Assembly: GCA_002690655.1 (NCBI GenBank)
Contig: NZFL01000011.1
Coordinates: 169,448-233,447, forward strand
Direction: 5' to 3'
Source of the DNA: Pedosphaera sp.
GTDB lineage: Bacteria; Verrucomicrobiota; Verrucomicrobiia; Limisphaerales; AAA164-E04
Length of the DNA: 64,000 nucleotides
Shown: positions 26,878 to 35,755 of the stretch, in pieces
Numbering within the stretch: position 1 is the stretch's first letter
Layout of the letters: each line of letters begins with the position of its first letter
Translations under genes and position numbers: made by a program
Notes under the pieces: generated by a model
What the model was told of the DNA's origin: nothing
Seen by the model: only the letters and a program-made list of their open reading frames with translations
Databases searched by the model: none

Positions 26878-28224
26878 TCAAGAGGTCTGGAATTTCTTTT
26901 GTTTGAGTTTGTCAAGAAGTACGGCAATGAGGATCACCATGCCCAGAATTACCTTTTGAGTGTAACTTTCGATGTTCATCAAGTTCATGCCATTCTGGAT
27001 GACAGCGATGATGAAAGCTCCAATCAGTGTACCGAAGATTTTACCCTCGCCTCCTGATAGACTTGTGCCACCGACAACTACGGCGGCAATCACATACAGT
27101 TCATACATTTGGCCGTAAGTTGGGGCGCCGCTTTTCAGCTGTGAGGCCATCACGACTCCCCCGAGGCCAGCGAGCAGTCCTGAGAGAGTGTAGGCAAATA
27201 ACTGGATCCACTTTACTGGAACTCCCGAAAGACGCGCTGCTTCAGTATTGCCTCCTACTGCGTAAATATAACGTCCCAATTTTGTCCGTGACATCATGAT
27301 ATGAGCAAGGGAGTAAAGGAGCATCATCAAGAAGACGGCGTTGGGTATTCCAAACAAACTCGCCTCCCTGCCCAGCCAAACAAATGAATCAGGTACGCGA
27401 TAAACAGATTCTCCACCGGACATGAGATAAGCAGTACCACTTGCCATCATCATGACTCCCAATGTTACGATAAACGGTGGAATAGAAAATGCGGTGATCA
27501 TGCTGCCGGTAAATGATCCAACGAGTCCCGTGAGGATGATGGCGGCGACACACGCCAATATCATTCCTCCTGCATTCGCATCTAACCCTCCGGCTGTGTT
27601 TTGAATGAACAGGCAGCAAAGAACGGCGGAGAAAGCGATCAAGCTGCCCACCGACAAATCGATCCCTCCGCAGATAATAACTACGGTCATGCCAATGGCG
27701 ATAATGGCAATAACAGCGATCTGATTGGTGATATTGAGGAGGTTGTCCTTTTTAAGAAAATTGGGCCACTTGTATGGGCTTGGTCCGATTCGTGTCGGTG
27801 CCCCCAATTGAGGGAAATTCAACTTTATATCTTCAAATATCAACCAATCCACAGTCGTCTGGTTGCCGAGAATAACCTCTAGTTCGACCTTTTGGTTTTC
27901 AAGTTCATTCAATTTGGCTCGAGCATCCCTGGGGGTGCCTTGTACTGAATGTAAATGTTTGAAGCCTGCGCTTGTTAAAGACCCACTAAGCGTGTCATGA
28001 AAGTTCTGATCTATGGCCAGCTTACGTGATGTAATAAGGATGTGTGCGTTTTTGTCGAAACGTTTTTTTACGATGCTGGCAATCTGAAGCCCCGCCTTTT
28101 TCCCGCTCGGTCGCTGTTCAGTCAGAGTGACTAGGCTGAAAAATATACCAAGAAGAATCAGAACCAGAATCATTCCATATTCAGTCAGAAGGTGTGTAAG
28201 GTGTTGTTTTTTTGATTTAGGCAT
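26878..28224 (-). CDS. Ribose-type ABC transporter permease with an inserted domain
   Basis: A 448-residue permease of the RbsC type (typical length about 320). The first transmembrane helix is at about 17-34; a hydrophilic insert of about 115 residues (about 38-152) follows; the normal permease then resumes at 'NITNQIAVIAIIAIGMT' with 'CGGIDLSVGSL' and 'VVGGTSLSGGEG', the contact and export signatures of the family. The insert would face the periplasm and has no motif I know. It is the last gene of the operon, 29 bases after the ATPase, and ends 13 bases from the convergent DUF1080 gene. Confidence 0.88.
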   Translation of the reverse strand: MPKSKKQHLTHLLTEYGMILVLILLGIFFSLVTLTEQRPSGKKAGLQIASIVKKRFDKNAHILITSRKLAIDQNFHDTLSGSLTSAGFKHLHSVQGTPRDARAKLNELENQKVELEVILGNQTTVDWLIFEDIKLNFPQLGAPTRIGPSPYKWPNFLKKDNLLNITNQIAVIAIIAIGMTVVIICGGIDLSVGSLIAFSAVLCCLFIQNTAGGLDANAGGMILACVAAIILTGLVGSFTGSMITAFSIPPFIVTLGVMMMASGTAYLMSGGESVYRVPDSFVWLGREASLFGIPNAVFLMMLLYSLAHIMMSRTKLGRYIYAVGGNTEAARLSGVPVKWIQLFAYTLSGLLAGLGGVVMASQLKSGAPTYGQMYELYVIAAVVVGGTSLSGGEGKIFGTLIGAFIIAVIQNGMNLMNIESYTQKVILGMVILIAVLLDKLKQKKFQTS

Positions 28225-28253
28225 CTGAATGCTTCTGGGAATAACGTTTCTCT

Positions 28254-29738
28254 CTAGGCGACCGCGAAATGCATGATTTCCTCTTGAGTAGTGGATGTTA
28301 CATCCTCAATTTCCCCTGTTATTTTACCTTCATGCATGACGAGGATACGGTCTGCCATTCCAAGGATTTCAGGAAGTTCAGAACTGATCATGATAATGGC
28401 TTTCCCCTTCGCAGCGAGATCATTCATCAGTTGGTAGATTTCGTATTTCGCACCGACGTCAATACCTCGAGTTGGTTCGTCGAAGATCAAAACTTCACAG
28501 TGTCTCGCCAGCCATTTGGCGATGACCAGTTTTTGCTGGTTTCCCCCGGAAAGTTGATTCGCTTTCTGGTTTTCATTTGAAATCTTGACTCGCATGGTTG
28601 TCACATAATCCTGGAACTCCCTGCGCTCAATTGAAGTTCTGACAAATCCTGCAGGAGCAAACCGATTCAAGTTCGGAAGTCCGAAATTGTCTTTGACCGA
28701 ATGGGAGAGTACAAGGCCTTGAAGTTTCCTGTCTTCAGTCAGTAATCCTATGCCTGCAGCGATCGCTTCGCGAGGACTACAAACGCTTAGCCTTTCACCA
28801 TCCAGTTGAATTTCACCAGCATCACGTGGGTCGGCTCCGAAAATCAAACGAGCCAGTTCCGTGCGCCCTGCGCCTACTAAACCAGCCAAGCCAAGTATCT
28901 CTCCGCTCCTGACTTTGAGGGATATATTCTGAACTACTTTCCCTCGAGTCATATTCCTGATTTTGAGTTTTGTTTTGCCTATACTTGGGCTTTTTAACGG
29001 GAATTCGTTTTTAAGTTCCCTGCCCACCATCATTTCGATTAACGATTGTCGTGTGCAATCGGCAAGGTCTTTGTCAGCAATACAAGCTCCATCTCTCATC
29101 ACCTGGGTGCGATCGGCAATCTCAAAAATTTCATCAAGGCGGTGGCCGATATAGATAAGGCCTAACCCTTGTTGTTTGAGCTTATGTATGATCTCAAAGA
29201 GCTTTTCTACCTCGTGAAGCGTGAGCACGGCCGAAGGTTCGTCCATTACGAGTATTTTTGAATTCAATGACAAGGCCCGTGCGATTTCAATTGACTGTTG
29301 CTGTGCAATCGTCAACTGACGACATGGTAGCTCAGGGTCAAAGTCCATTCCTAACTGAGAGAGAAGAGCAAGTGTCTGTTCTTTTTCCTCTCCATGGCGA
29401 ATGAGTCCATTTTGGGTGATCTCCTGTCCCAGAAATACATTTTCAATGGCCGACAGCGCCGGTATCAAATTAAACTCCTGATAAATCATGGAAACCCCCA
29501 GTGCGCGGGCCTTGACCGGAGATTCTATAGTCACATTTTCACCCTCCAGCCGGATGGTGCCTTGATCGGGTAAGTGCGCCCCCCCGAGGACCTTCATCAA
29601 AGTACTTTTTCCAGCTCCGTTTTCCCCCATCAATGCAAGTACTTCACCTTTCTGAAGCGTGAGGTTCACTCCTTTCAGAGCATGTACCCCAGGGAATCGT
29701 TTCTCGATTCCTGACATCTGTAATAGAGGAGGAGGCAT
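28254..29738 (-). CDS. Ribose-type sugar ABC transporter ATPase (two NBDs)
   Basis: A 494-residue protein with two nucleotide-binding halves, the RbsA/MglA arrangement. The first half has Walker A 'GENGAGKSTLMKVL' and Walker B 'KILVMDEPSAVLT'; the second has a degenerate P-loop 'GLVGAGRTELARLIFG', the signature 'LSGGNQQKLVIAKWL' and 'VLIFDEPTRGIDVG'. These proteins power uptake of monosaccharides. It sits 29 bases upstream of the permease gene and 30 bases downstream of the DUF4432 gene. The sugar transported is not determined by sequence. Confidence 0.94.
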   Translation of the reverse strand: MPPPLLQMSGIEKRFPGVHALKGVNLTLQKGEVLALMGENGAGKSTLMKVLGGAHLPDQGTIRLEGENVTIESPVKARALGVSMIYQEFNLIPALSAIENVFLGQEITQNGLIRHGEEKEQTLALLSQLGMDFDPELPCRQLTIAQQQSIEIARALSLNSKILVMDEPSAVLTLHEVEKLFEIIHKLKQQGLGLIYIGHRLDEIFEIADRTQVMRDGACIADKDLADCTRQSLIEMMVGRELKNEFPLKSPSIGKTKLKIRNMTRGKVVQNISLKVRSGEILGLAGLVGAGRTELARLIFGADPRDAGEIQLDGERLSVCSPREAIAAGIGLLTEDRKLQGLVLSHSVKDNFGLPNLNRFAPAGFVRTSIERREFQDYVTTMRVKISNENQKANQLSGGNQQKLVIAKWLARHCEVLIFDEPTRGIDVGAKYEIYQLMNDLAAKGKAIIMISSELPEILGMADRILVMHEGKITGEIEDVTSTTQEEIMHFAVA

Positions 29739-29768
29739 ACCAATAGAGCTTTGAGTCGAATATATGAA

Positions 29769-31007
29769 TCAGTCCTTATTCTCGGGTTTGGTTTCAATAA
29801 CCGGTTGTGCTCGTCTCTGAATTTTTTGTATTTGATCGATCAATCCCCCAACGGCCTTATTGCCTTTCAATATGGTGAAATCAATCTCCGCATGGTGGCT
29901 TTGTCCTGAATCAAGTTTTGGGACCCTGCCAAATTTACGTTCGATACGCCTGTTATTAGGGAAATTCGTACCAGGTTCCAAACCCGTCACGTATCCTTCA
30001 CCCTCAGAGTTGGTGTTTTTCCAAAGCGTAATAAAGGGTAACTGTTGGATTGAAAACTTCATGGAAATACCCTTGTTTTTAGATCTGTTAACGAGTCCGA
30101 TGGTCGTCCGACCGTCGTAATCAGCCAAAGGTGTCATGCAATAGACTTGTTCCGTGAATCCAGCAGTCGGCCTCTTGTAAATGGAATAGCTGTCAATGGA
30201 TTCTGAGGCATGATCGTTGAACGGAATTACTTTTTTGACTGGGCCTACGAATTGAGCGCCTTCTTCAAGGAGAGGAGGGCCATAGTTCGCGTGATAAAGG
30301 ATTTGAAATTCCTGAGGGTCATCCCCTCGATTGGTAATGGTATCGGATATGCGAACAGATGCGCTGCCGGGGGTGGTGGACACCTCAGTTTGAATTTCCA
30401 GTTTCGGACCGTAAAACATTCTTTCGTCAACACGCCCGCGAATACGTATACGGTGCGGGGGTACACGCTCAATAATAACCTCTACTTCGCTGGCTGGGAT
30501 ATTCCCAATTTTCCCATGCAGCGTCAAATCCATGGTGGCTTCGTCCCCTACATTGTTGATGAAACTATCAGTGCCGGGATGGCCGGTGCTTTCCAATCCA
30601 CAGCGAACCATCCATTCATTGAAACCTTCCAACCAACCCAATCCACCTCGGTCCTCCAGGCGAATGTATTGTGGATGAACCACTTCCTTGACCGGAGAAT
30701 CCCAACCAAGATAGATGTCGTCCATGCGGGCATTCAATAAACTCATTCCCCGTGTGGGTATGACCGAAAAAGAGAGTTTACCGTTATCGACGGTGATTAA
30801 ATCAACCCCTTCCTGCTTTCCTCCGTGAAGCGTCTTTTTGGTGATGCTCCAATCTGGTTTTTCAGGAGTGACCGCTGATCCACTGATTTGCCAGGAATCA
30901 AGATGAATGTTCTTATCAACACTGGTCAACGTGATCACAAGGGGGGCTTTGTCCTGCGCGTGGATCAGCGAGGAAGCCATAAGCAAACTGATGAGTATGA
31001 GTTTCAT
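29769..31007 (-). CDS. DUF4432 family secreted aldose-1-epimerase-like protein
   Basis: A 412-residue protein with a signal peptide (about 1-17, 'SSLIHAQ'). Its sequence matches DUF4432, a galactose-mutarotase-like superfamily member: '[13 protein letters not shown]', '[18 protein letters not shown]', 'RIRGRVDE' and '[16 protein letters not shown]'. The fold is usual for sugar mutarotases, which would prepare a sugar for uptake by the linked ABC transporter. An in-frame start at 31157 is rejected because it adds 50 residues without a signal sequence and lies in the AroE-like gene. It is exported, unlike cytoplasmic mutarotases. Confidence 0.85.
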   Translation of the reverse strand: MKLILISLLMASSLIHAQDKAPLVITLTSVDKNIHLDSWQISGSAVTPEKPDWSITKKTLHGGKQEGVDLITVDNGKLSFSVIPTRGMSLLNARMDDIYLGWDSPVKEVVHPQYIRLEDRGGLGWLEGFNEWMVRCGLESTGHPGTDSFINNVGDEATMDLTLHGKIGNIPASEVEVIIERVPPHRIRIRGRVDERMFYGPKLEIQTEVSTTPGSASVRISDTITNRGDDPQEFQILYHANYGPPLLEEGAQFVGPVKKVIPFNDHASESIDSYSIYKRPTAGFTEQVYCMTPLADYDGRTTIGLVNRSKNKGISMKFSIQQLPFITLWKNTNSEGEGYVTGLEPGTNFPNNRRIERKFGRVPKLDSGQSHHAEIDFTILKGNKAVGGLIDQIQKIQRRAQPVIETKPENKD

Positions 31008-31027
31008 AATGTTATTTGTTGGAGTCG

Positions 31028-31888
31028 TTATGCAAGGTTCAATGCTTTTTCTACAGCTATTCGCATCACGGAGGCATCCGGACGCAATCCTGTCCAGTAT
31101 TCGACGCTGGTAATTCCCTGGTTCACGATCATGCCCAAGCCGTCCAGGGTTTGGCACCCTCGATGTCGCGCCTTACGAATGAGCCATGTTTCGGGGGGGC
31201 TGAAAATTACATCGGCCACAACAGTCGTGTCCTTGAGTGATTCGAGGTTTATATCGATCTGCGCATTACCATCGTAAAGGCCAATGGAAGTTGCATTTAC
31301 CAATACATCGGTGTCCTTGGGTATATCCAATGTTTTGTCCCAGGAGATGCAATCGGTGGAGATGCTTAATTTGTTTGTCAAAAGCTGACTTAAATCATGG
31401 CCTCGCTGCGGACTGCGGTTGACGATGGTGATTTTCCCAGCGCGAGCCAAGCCCAGTTCCACGGCGATGGCACGGGCTGCTCCTCCGGCGCCCAATATGA
31501 CTACATGCTTGCCTTCGGGTTCGATGACTGATTGCAGCGATTTCAGAAACCCTTTTCCATCTGTGTTTTCACCGATGAACTGATTCTTGCGTTTAACTAC
31601 ACAGTTTACGGCTCCCATGATATCGGCAGATTCACCGAGTGCATCCAGATGAGGGATGACGGAAACCTTATGGGGCAGCGAGCAGTTGAATCCCTTAAAA
31701 CCCATGGCATGGGCTCCCTTCACTGCATCAGCAAGATTGTCCGGTGTGACTTCCATATTGATGTAGCGGTAGTGAAGGGAATGATGACAAAACGCAGCTT
31801 CGATCATTTCGACAGTCGGATTCCCTTTCGCCCCCTGAGACATGGATCCAACCAAACTTGGCAGAAAATCGGGTGTTTGCTTGCTCAT
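31028..31888 (-). CDS. AroE-like (shikimate-dehydrogenase family) oxidoreductase
   Basis: A 286-residue NAD(P)-binding enzyme of the AroE family. The catalytic pair Lys74 ('NCSLPHKVS') and Asp110 ('GENTDGKGF') is present, with Asn95 in 'MGAVNCVV' and dinucleotide loop '[10 protein letters not shown]' followed by 'VNRSPQRG', an NADP-type sequence. The usual 'HSxSP' shikimate-carboxylate site is replaced by 'GAKGNP' (19-24), so both binding serines are missing. In this phylum such divergent copies may act on other cyclic polyols. It lies between the sugar-binding protein and mutarotase genes of a sugar ABC operon, with 31- and 20-base gaps. Whether it also supplies shikimate cannot be told here. 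Confidence 0.85.
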   Translation of the reverse strand: MSKQTPDFLPSLVGSMSQGAKGNPTVEMIEAAFCHHSLHYRYINMEVTPDNLADAVKGAHAMGFKGFNCSLPHKVSVIPHLDALGESADIMGAVNCVVKRKNQFIGENTDGKGFLKSLQSVIEPEGKHVVILGAGGAARAIAVELGLARAGKITIVNRSPQRGHDLSQLLTNKLSISTDCISWDKTLDIPKDTDVLVNATSIGLYDGNAQIDINLESLKDTTVVADVIFSPPETWLIRKARHRGCQTLDGLGMIVNQGITSVEYWTGLRPDASVMRIAVEKALNLA

Positions 31889-31919
31889 AAAAAAAGTTGC
31901 CCTAATAGATTCCCAGTGG

Positions 31920-32939
31920 TCATTGGAGGCTGCTGTCCTTGAGTCCGTCTTCCTGCCGGTAAAGGCTGGTAGGAATCAACTGTTCGGGCTCGACATCTTC
32001 ACCTTTGGAATGAGCCACGATGGATTTGACCACCTCGATCCCCATTTTATCAGGAAACTGAATCGGATCGGCAAAAATTTTGCCATCCTTGATCGCTTGT
32101 TTGCCCTCCGGTTGCCCGTCGAACCCAACGATCAGCACCTGATCCTGTTTGCCTGCTTTTTCGAGGGCTGCGCGAGCGCCTAACGCAGCAGGATCATTGA
32201 TGGCAAAAACACCCCTGAGATCACCATGTGCCTGAAGTGCATCCTCGGCAGCCTTGTAACCCAAATCTTTGGCAGCACCGCTTTCCAGTTCCATGACCAT
32301 ATCAATTTTTGCACTTGCAGACACATTGTGTGCTTCAATGACTTCTTTGAATCCCTTGACACGTAATCGGCAAGATTCTGCTTGTCGGTAATGCAGAATG
32401 GCTACTTTCCCCCCGGCTTCACCGAGGGCTTCGATCATGGCTTTGCCCGCTTCTTTTCCTCCACCGTAATTATCGGTCGCCACCTGAGTAAGGATATCAA
32501 CACCGGGTTCGTTGCAGGGGATATCTACCGTAATCACTGGAATCCCAGCCGCATTTGCTTCCTGGATCACTGGAACGATAGATCTGGATTCGCAAGGGCT
32601 AAGGACGATCGCGGAAACCTTGCTTACGATAAAGTCCGTCACCTGATTGGATTGCTTGGCAACATCCTCATCTGCGCTGAGCACTATTGTTTTGTAGCCT
32701 TGCTTTGCAGCCTCCGCCGTGATGTTGTCTCCGATGACTTTGAAAAACGGGTTTTTGAGAGTAAGCAATGAGACGCCTATCGTACCCTTGCTTTTCGAGG
32801 GGGCAGTTGTTTCGGCGTTATTTGATCCGGCAGTTTGTGATGTATTGTCACAGCCACTTGTCATTAGCAGAAGTATTGAGCAGCTTATAATTACTGCGCT
32901 TGCTTGCGTCATTGATTTGAAAATCTTCATTGTCTTCAA
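31920..32939 (-). CDS. Sugar ABC transporter substrate-binding lipoprotein (RbsB-like)
   Basis: A 339-residue periplasmic-binding-protein-like lipoprotein; the signal ends with 'LLMTSGC' (lipidated Cys about 30). It has the ribose-binding-type fold: 'VSLLTLKNPFFKVIGDNI', 'SKVSAIVLSPC', 'AAGIPVITVDIPC', 'GVFAINDPAALGARAALEKAG' and 'IVGFDGQPEGKQAIKDGKI'. It is the first gene of the sugar-transport operon and defines the uptake specificity, which I cannot assign. An exact inverted repeat 15 bases before its start may be a regulatory site. Confidence 0.92.
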   Translation of the reverse strand: MKTMKIFKSMTQASAVIISCSILLLMTSGCDNTSQTAGSNNAETTAPSKSKGTIGVSLLTLKNPFFKVIGDNITAEAAKQGYKTIVLSADEDVAKQSNQVTDFIVSKVSAIVLSPCESRSIVPVIQEANAAGIPVITVDIPCNEPGVDILTQVATDNYGGGKEAGKAMIEALGEAGGKVAILHYRQAESCRLRVKGFKEVIEAHNVSASAKIDMVMELESGAAKDLGYKAAEDALQAHGDLRGVFAINDPAALGARAALEKAGKQDQVLIVGFDGQPEGKQAIKDGKIFADPIQFPDKMGIEVVKSIVAHSKGEDVEPEQLIPTSLYRQEDGLKDSSLQ

Positions 32940-32954
32940 CTTGTTGTTAAACGT

Positions 32955-32970
32955 TACCCAACATTGGGTA
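32955..32970 (-). promoter_or_regulatory. Inverted repeat upstream of the sugar ABC operon
   Basis: A perfect seven-base inverted repeat (arms 32955-32961 'taCCCAA' and 32964-32970 'TTGGGta', two-base spacer) lies about 15 bases before the substrate-binding protein start. It has the size of an operator for a dimeric repressor such as a LacI-family protein, but no regulator gene is adjacent and no homology has been shown. Confidence 0.35.
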
Positions 32971-33289
32971 GCCTATGAAATCCACAGTGTCAGGGTAATT
33001 CCAAAAGACTTTGAATGAATTCAACGGTTTCTGCAAGAATGTTAGATTGAATCTCGAATGAAACCCAAAGATCAAGGCTCGCAAAGGTGAGTGATCTGAT
33101 TTGAGTGAAACCTCGGGCGTATTGGACTTGGATTCCAATCAAAGATCATTTTATTCATCGCAGGCCAACACCAGATACGGAGTATTCACTGTCAAAGCGC
33201 AGCATTTGCAGATGTGGTTTTATTGTTACCGGACATCGTATGAATTTAGATGCAGCGAATCATCTGACGTCTCATTTTGGAATACGCGA

Positions 33290-34043
33290 ACCTTCTTTTT
33301 CTTTTCATGGCTATGCGTTTGCCTGCTGTCAGTTCAGAGTTCATCTGATCCGCTTAATGTCATTTTGATCAACTCCACAATGATTTCTTTCCGTACTCTT
33401 ACACGGGCAGCCTCAATGACGGGTCGTTACCCCTGACTTACGGAGACTTATCTTACGATTTCAGAGCGGAATATGATGCACACTGATGAGCGGACGATTG
33501 CTGATGTGTTTTCAGAAAACGGCCATACCGCAGGGATAATTGGTAAATGACACCTCGGGGATTGTGTCAAGCATCGGCCGCAGGACCGTGGATTTCAAGG
33601 TGTTGTCTGGCACCGTTGCGGCGGTTTGGGGCAGGCTTCGGATGATTGGGGTAATGATTTTTTTTATGATACCTGCGAAAGGTAAGGATCCCATGAAAAG
33701 CTTGAAGGTCATTCCACGGATGTTTGGTTTGGTGGATCTAGAAAATTCATTGAACGAAACAAGGAACATCCGTTCTTTTTCTATCTGCCCCACCAAAGCT
33801 CCTCATGGCCACTATCGATTGTCCTTACGACAATGGCCCAAGGAAGCCCGTAAAAAATTAGAAGCCGTTCGTGTGAAAATTCAAATCGCCGGTCAGGCGC
33901 ATGAAGCGATGGTCAGCAATGGATCGGAGAGGATCGTTTTTGATCTTCAATTACCGAAAGGAAAAACAATATGCATCGCATGGTTATACGACGAACAGGG
34001 AAAAGCCGGTGGAGCCTGTTTCATGGGAGTGGAGTTACTCTAG
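33290..34043 (+). pseudogene. Decayed formylglycine-type sulfatase
   Basis: Successive pieces in one frame read like an arylsulfatase: a secretion-like leader then 'SSSDPLNVILIN', a 'TRAASMTGRYP' remnant of the sulfatase 'PSRxxLMTGRYP' signature, 'DERTIADVFSENGHTAGIIGK', a stop where Trp should stand in 'GKWHLG', '[17 protein letters not shown]', then 'STDVWFGGSRKFIERNKEHPFFFYLP'. In-frame stops lie at 33434, 33548 and 33683. The normal region between N-terminal metal site and 'TGRYP' is lost, and another big deletion precedes a C-terminal piece in a different frame that ends 'AWLYDEQGKAGGACFMGVELL'-like, as in Verrucomicrobial arylsulfatases. The gene cannot make a working sulfatase. It ends at the same place as the convergent ligase gene. 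Confidence 0.9.
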
Positions 34044-35737
34044 ATGAGCGATTTAATTTCTTCCACCGTGGACGCTTGTTTTATTCCGATTCCTGTTAAT
34101 CGTTTGCATAAACGGGCATTATTGAGCCTTATGCCGGATTTTGATCGTGATGATTCGTAAATGTCTTCAAAACTGATCTCATAAATTAATTCTGGTTTGA
34201 CCTGACAATTGTTACCTTGCTTTTGAAGGGGGTTTTCCAAAACAAATTCGCCAAGCGATTCGAAATCTTTTTTTGAATGCTGGTTGTCAATAACTGCAAC
34301 TGAAACCAAAGAATCATTGAGCCATGCTCCAAAGGTAAATCGAATGAAGTGAGTTTGATTTCCAGGCAGGCGTTCAGCACTTAATAATACTAGTCGCGCC
34401 CTGCATGATGCGGGTTTGAGTAGTCTCCATCTGTTTTCATCTGAATGAGTGTAACCCTTTGGATCCACCGGCATGCACAGAAGGCCAGTGGCATGTTTGT
34501 CACGGCAAATATTTAACCTGCCTTCAAGACTTGCCCAATTATTGCATTTGAAAAACCTGGAAAGGCTCATGGGCGGGGGTGAAATCGACTTTTCCGGCTC
34601 AGTCTTCAGAACGGTGGACATGTCGAACATTTCCTGCTGAAAGAAATCTGGGTTAACACCCTCTATCTCTGACTTGTTACCGTGGATGCTCCATTGATGG
34701 GACCATTCATCCATTACCTCCTTCATCTCAACCCTGCGCTGAGCAAAAGGGCAATTACTTAAATTGATGCCATGACGTTCAATGATGTCGAATACAATAA
34801 ACTGCACGGGAGTCGATTGAATTGTTTTCTGAGTAGCGGTTTTGACTTTTAATCGCTTTTGGACGTTTTCACGCGGGGGCGGAAGATCATCATCCCAAGC
34901 AACGATGAGCCCTTCCAATACCGTTCCGGATGGCAAAAGTGAAATGCCACGAATTAGCTCAGGAAAGCAGAGGTTCAAAGGGATCAGTTCCTCTGACCAA
35001 ATAGTTGAAACTTCCCGTCGCCTGATGCCCTGTGCGCGTATCCCATCAAAAGCGAAAGCAGCTTCCAGCCCAGGAGTGAAATCCGATTTGCCAGGCGGCT
35101 TCTCTGAAACGACGAACGGCTCAAAGTGACATGGCGTCATGGCCGTATCTATTTCAGGATCGGGTTCAATTAAGCTTTGAAACCATGTCGCACTGGGTTG
35201 CCAATCTTCAATGAGGCGTCTGGATATGACACTCCTGGGAATTCCTGAAATCTTAGAAAGTGCTTCATGGATAAGCGATTTTTGCGCGCCTAATTGGAAT
35301 CCGCCAAGAACCATTTTATTGAAAAGGACACGTTGTGTAGTGCTGAGCATTTCCCAAGCGCAGCGAATTGTTTCTTTTTTAGAAAGCCGGGTAAATCCGG
35401 AGAGTGGCTGTAGAAACTGGATTACCAGTGTGGAAAGACTTATTTCGCATCTGCCACCCTTACTTTCAAAGAGTAAGGCCAACGTTTCCGGAGTGTCTTT
35501 AACTCGCTCATTACAAGCTTTGATGACCCAATCGGGAAAGCAAGTTTGTGATTCAATGATCTCTTTCAACAATTTGAGGCCTGTCTTGGTTTTTAGCCTT
35601 CTGTTTTCAAAAAAGAACAAGGCCCAAGCAGCATCCTCGGGGGGGATTGAACTTAAATAGGATTTCAACTCTTGAACCTTGAAAGCGTCATTCGCGGCGG
35701 TATCAAGGTTTTCAATCAATTGTTGTAAACGTTGCAT
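34040..35737 (-). CDS. LigB-type ATP-dependent DNA ligase homologue, catalytic residues lost
   Basis: A 565-residue protein with the order of the bacterial 'LigB' ligase family: N-terminal helical domain ('PEDAAWALFFFENRRLK', 'FPDWVIKACNERV', 'RRLIEDWQPSATWFQSL') and a nucleotidyltransferase domain. The adenylylation motif KxDGxR normally reads 'KWDGIR'; here it is 'AFDGIR' (Ala229 from codon GCT at 35051-35053). The 'DGE' element reads 'EGL' (275-277); motif IV 'EGLMLK' reads 'TGLLCM' (417-422); motif V 'WKWK' reads 'WRLLK'. The frame is otherwise uninterrupted. Downstream of an exonuclease gene (18-base gap) that retains its metal ligands. It probably cannot adenylate itself; a structural or regulatory role, or early decay, are both possible. 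Confidence 0.85.
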   Translation of the reverse strand: MQRLQQLIENLDTAANDAFKVQELKSYLSSIPPEDAAWALFFFENRRLKTKTGLKLLKEIIESQTCFPDWVIKACNERVKDTPETLALLFESKGGRCEISLSTLVIQFLQPLSGFTRLSKKETIRCAWEMLSTTQRVLFNKMVLGGFQLGAQKSLIHEALSKISGIPRSVISRRLIEDWQPSATWFQSLIEPDPEIDTAMTPCHFEPFVVSEKPPGKSDFTPGLEAAFAFDGIRAQGIRRREVSTIWSEELIPLNLCFPELIRGISLLPSGTVLEGLIVAWDDDLPPPRENVQKRLKVKTATQKTIQSTPVQFIVFDIIERHGINLSNCPFAQRRVEMKEVMDEWSHQWSIHGNKSEIEGVNPDFFQQEMFDMSTVLKTEPEKSISPPPMSLSRFFKCNNWASLEGRLNICRDKHATGLLCMPVDPKGYTHSDENRWRLLKPASCRARLVLLSAERLPGNQTHFIRFTFGAWLNDSLVSVAVIDNQHSKKDFESLGEFVLENPLQKQGNNCQVKPELIYEISFEDIYESSRSKSGIRLNNARLCKRLTGIGIKQASTVEEIKSLI

Positions 35738-35755
35738 GCGTGATCTTCCTCTAAG

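Noticed and set aside
31028-31888. Standard shikimate dehydrogenase
   Set aside because: The shikimate carboxylate-binding serines are missing and the gene is in a sugar operon; named AroE-like instead.
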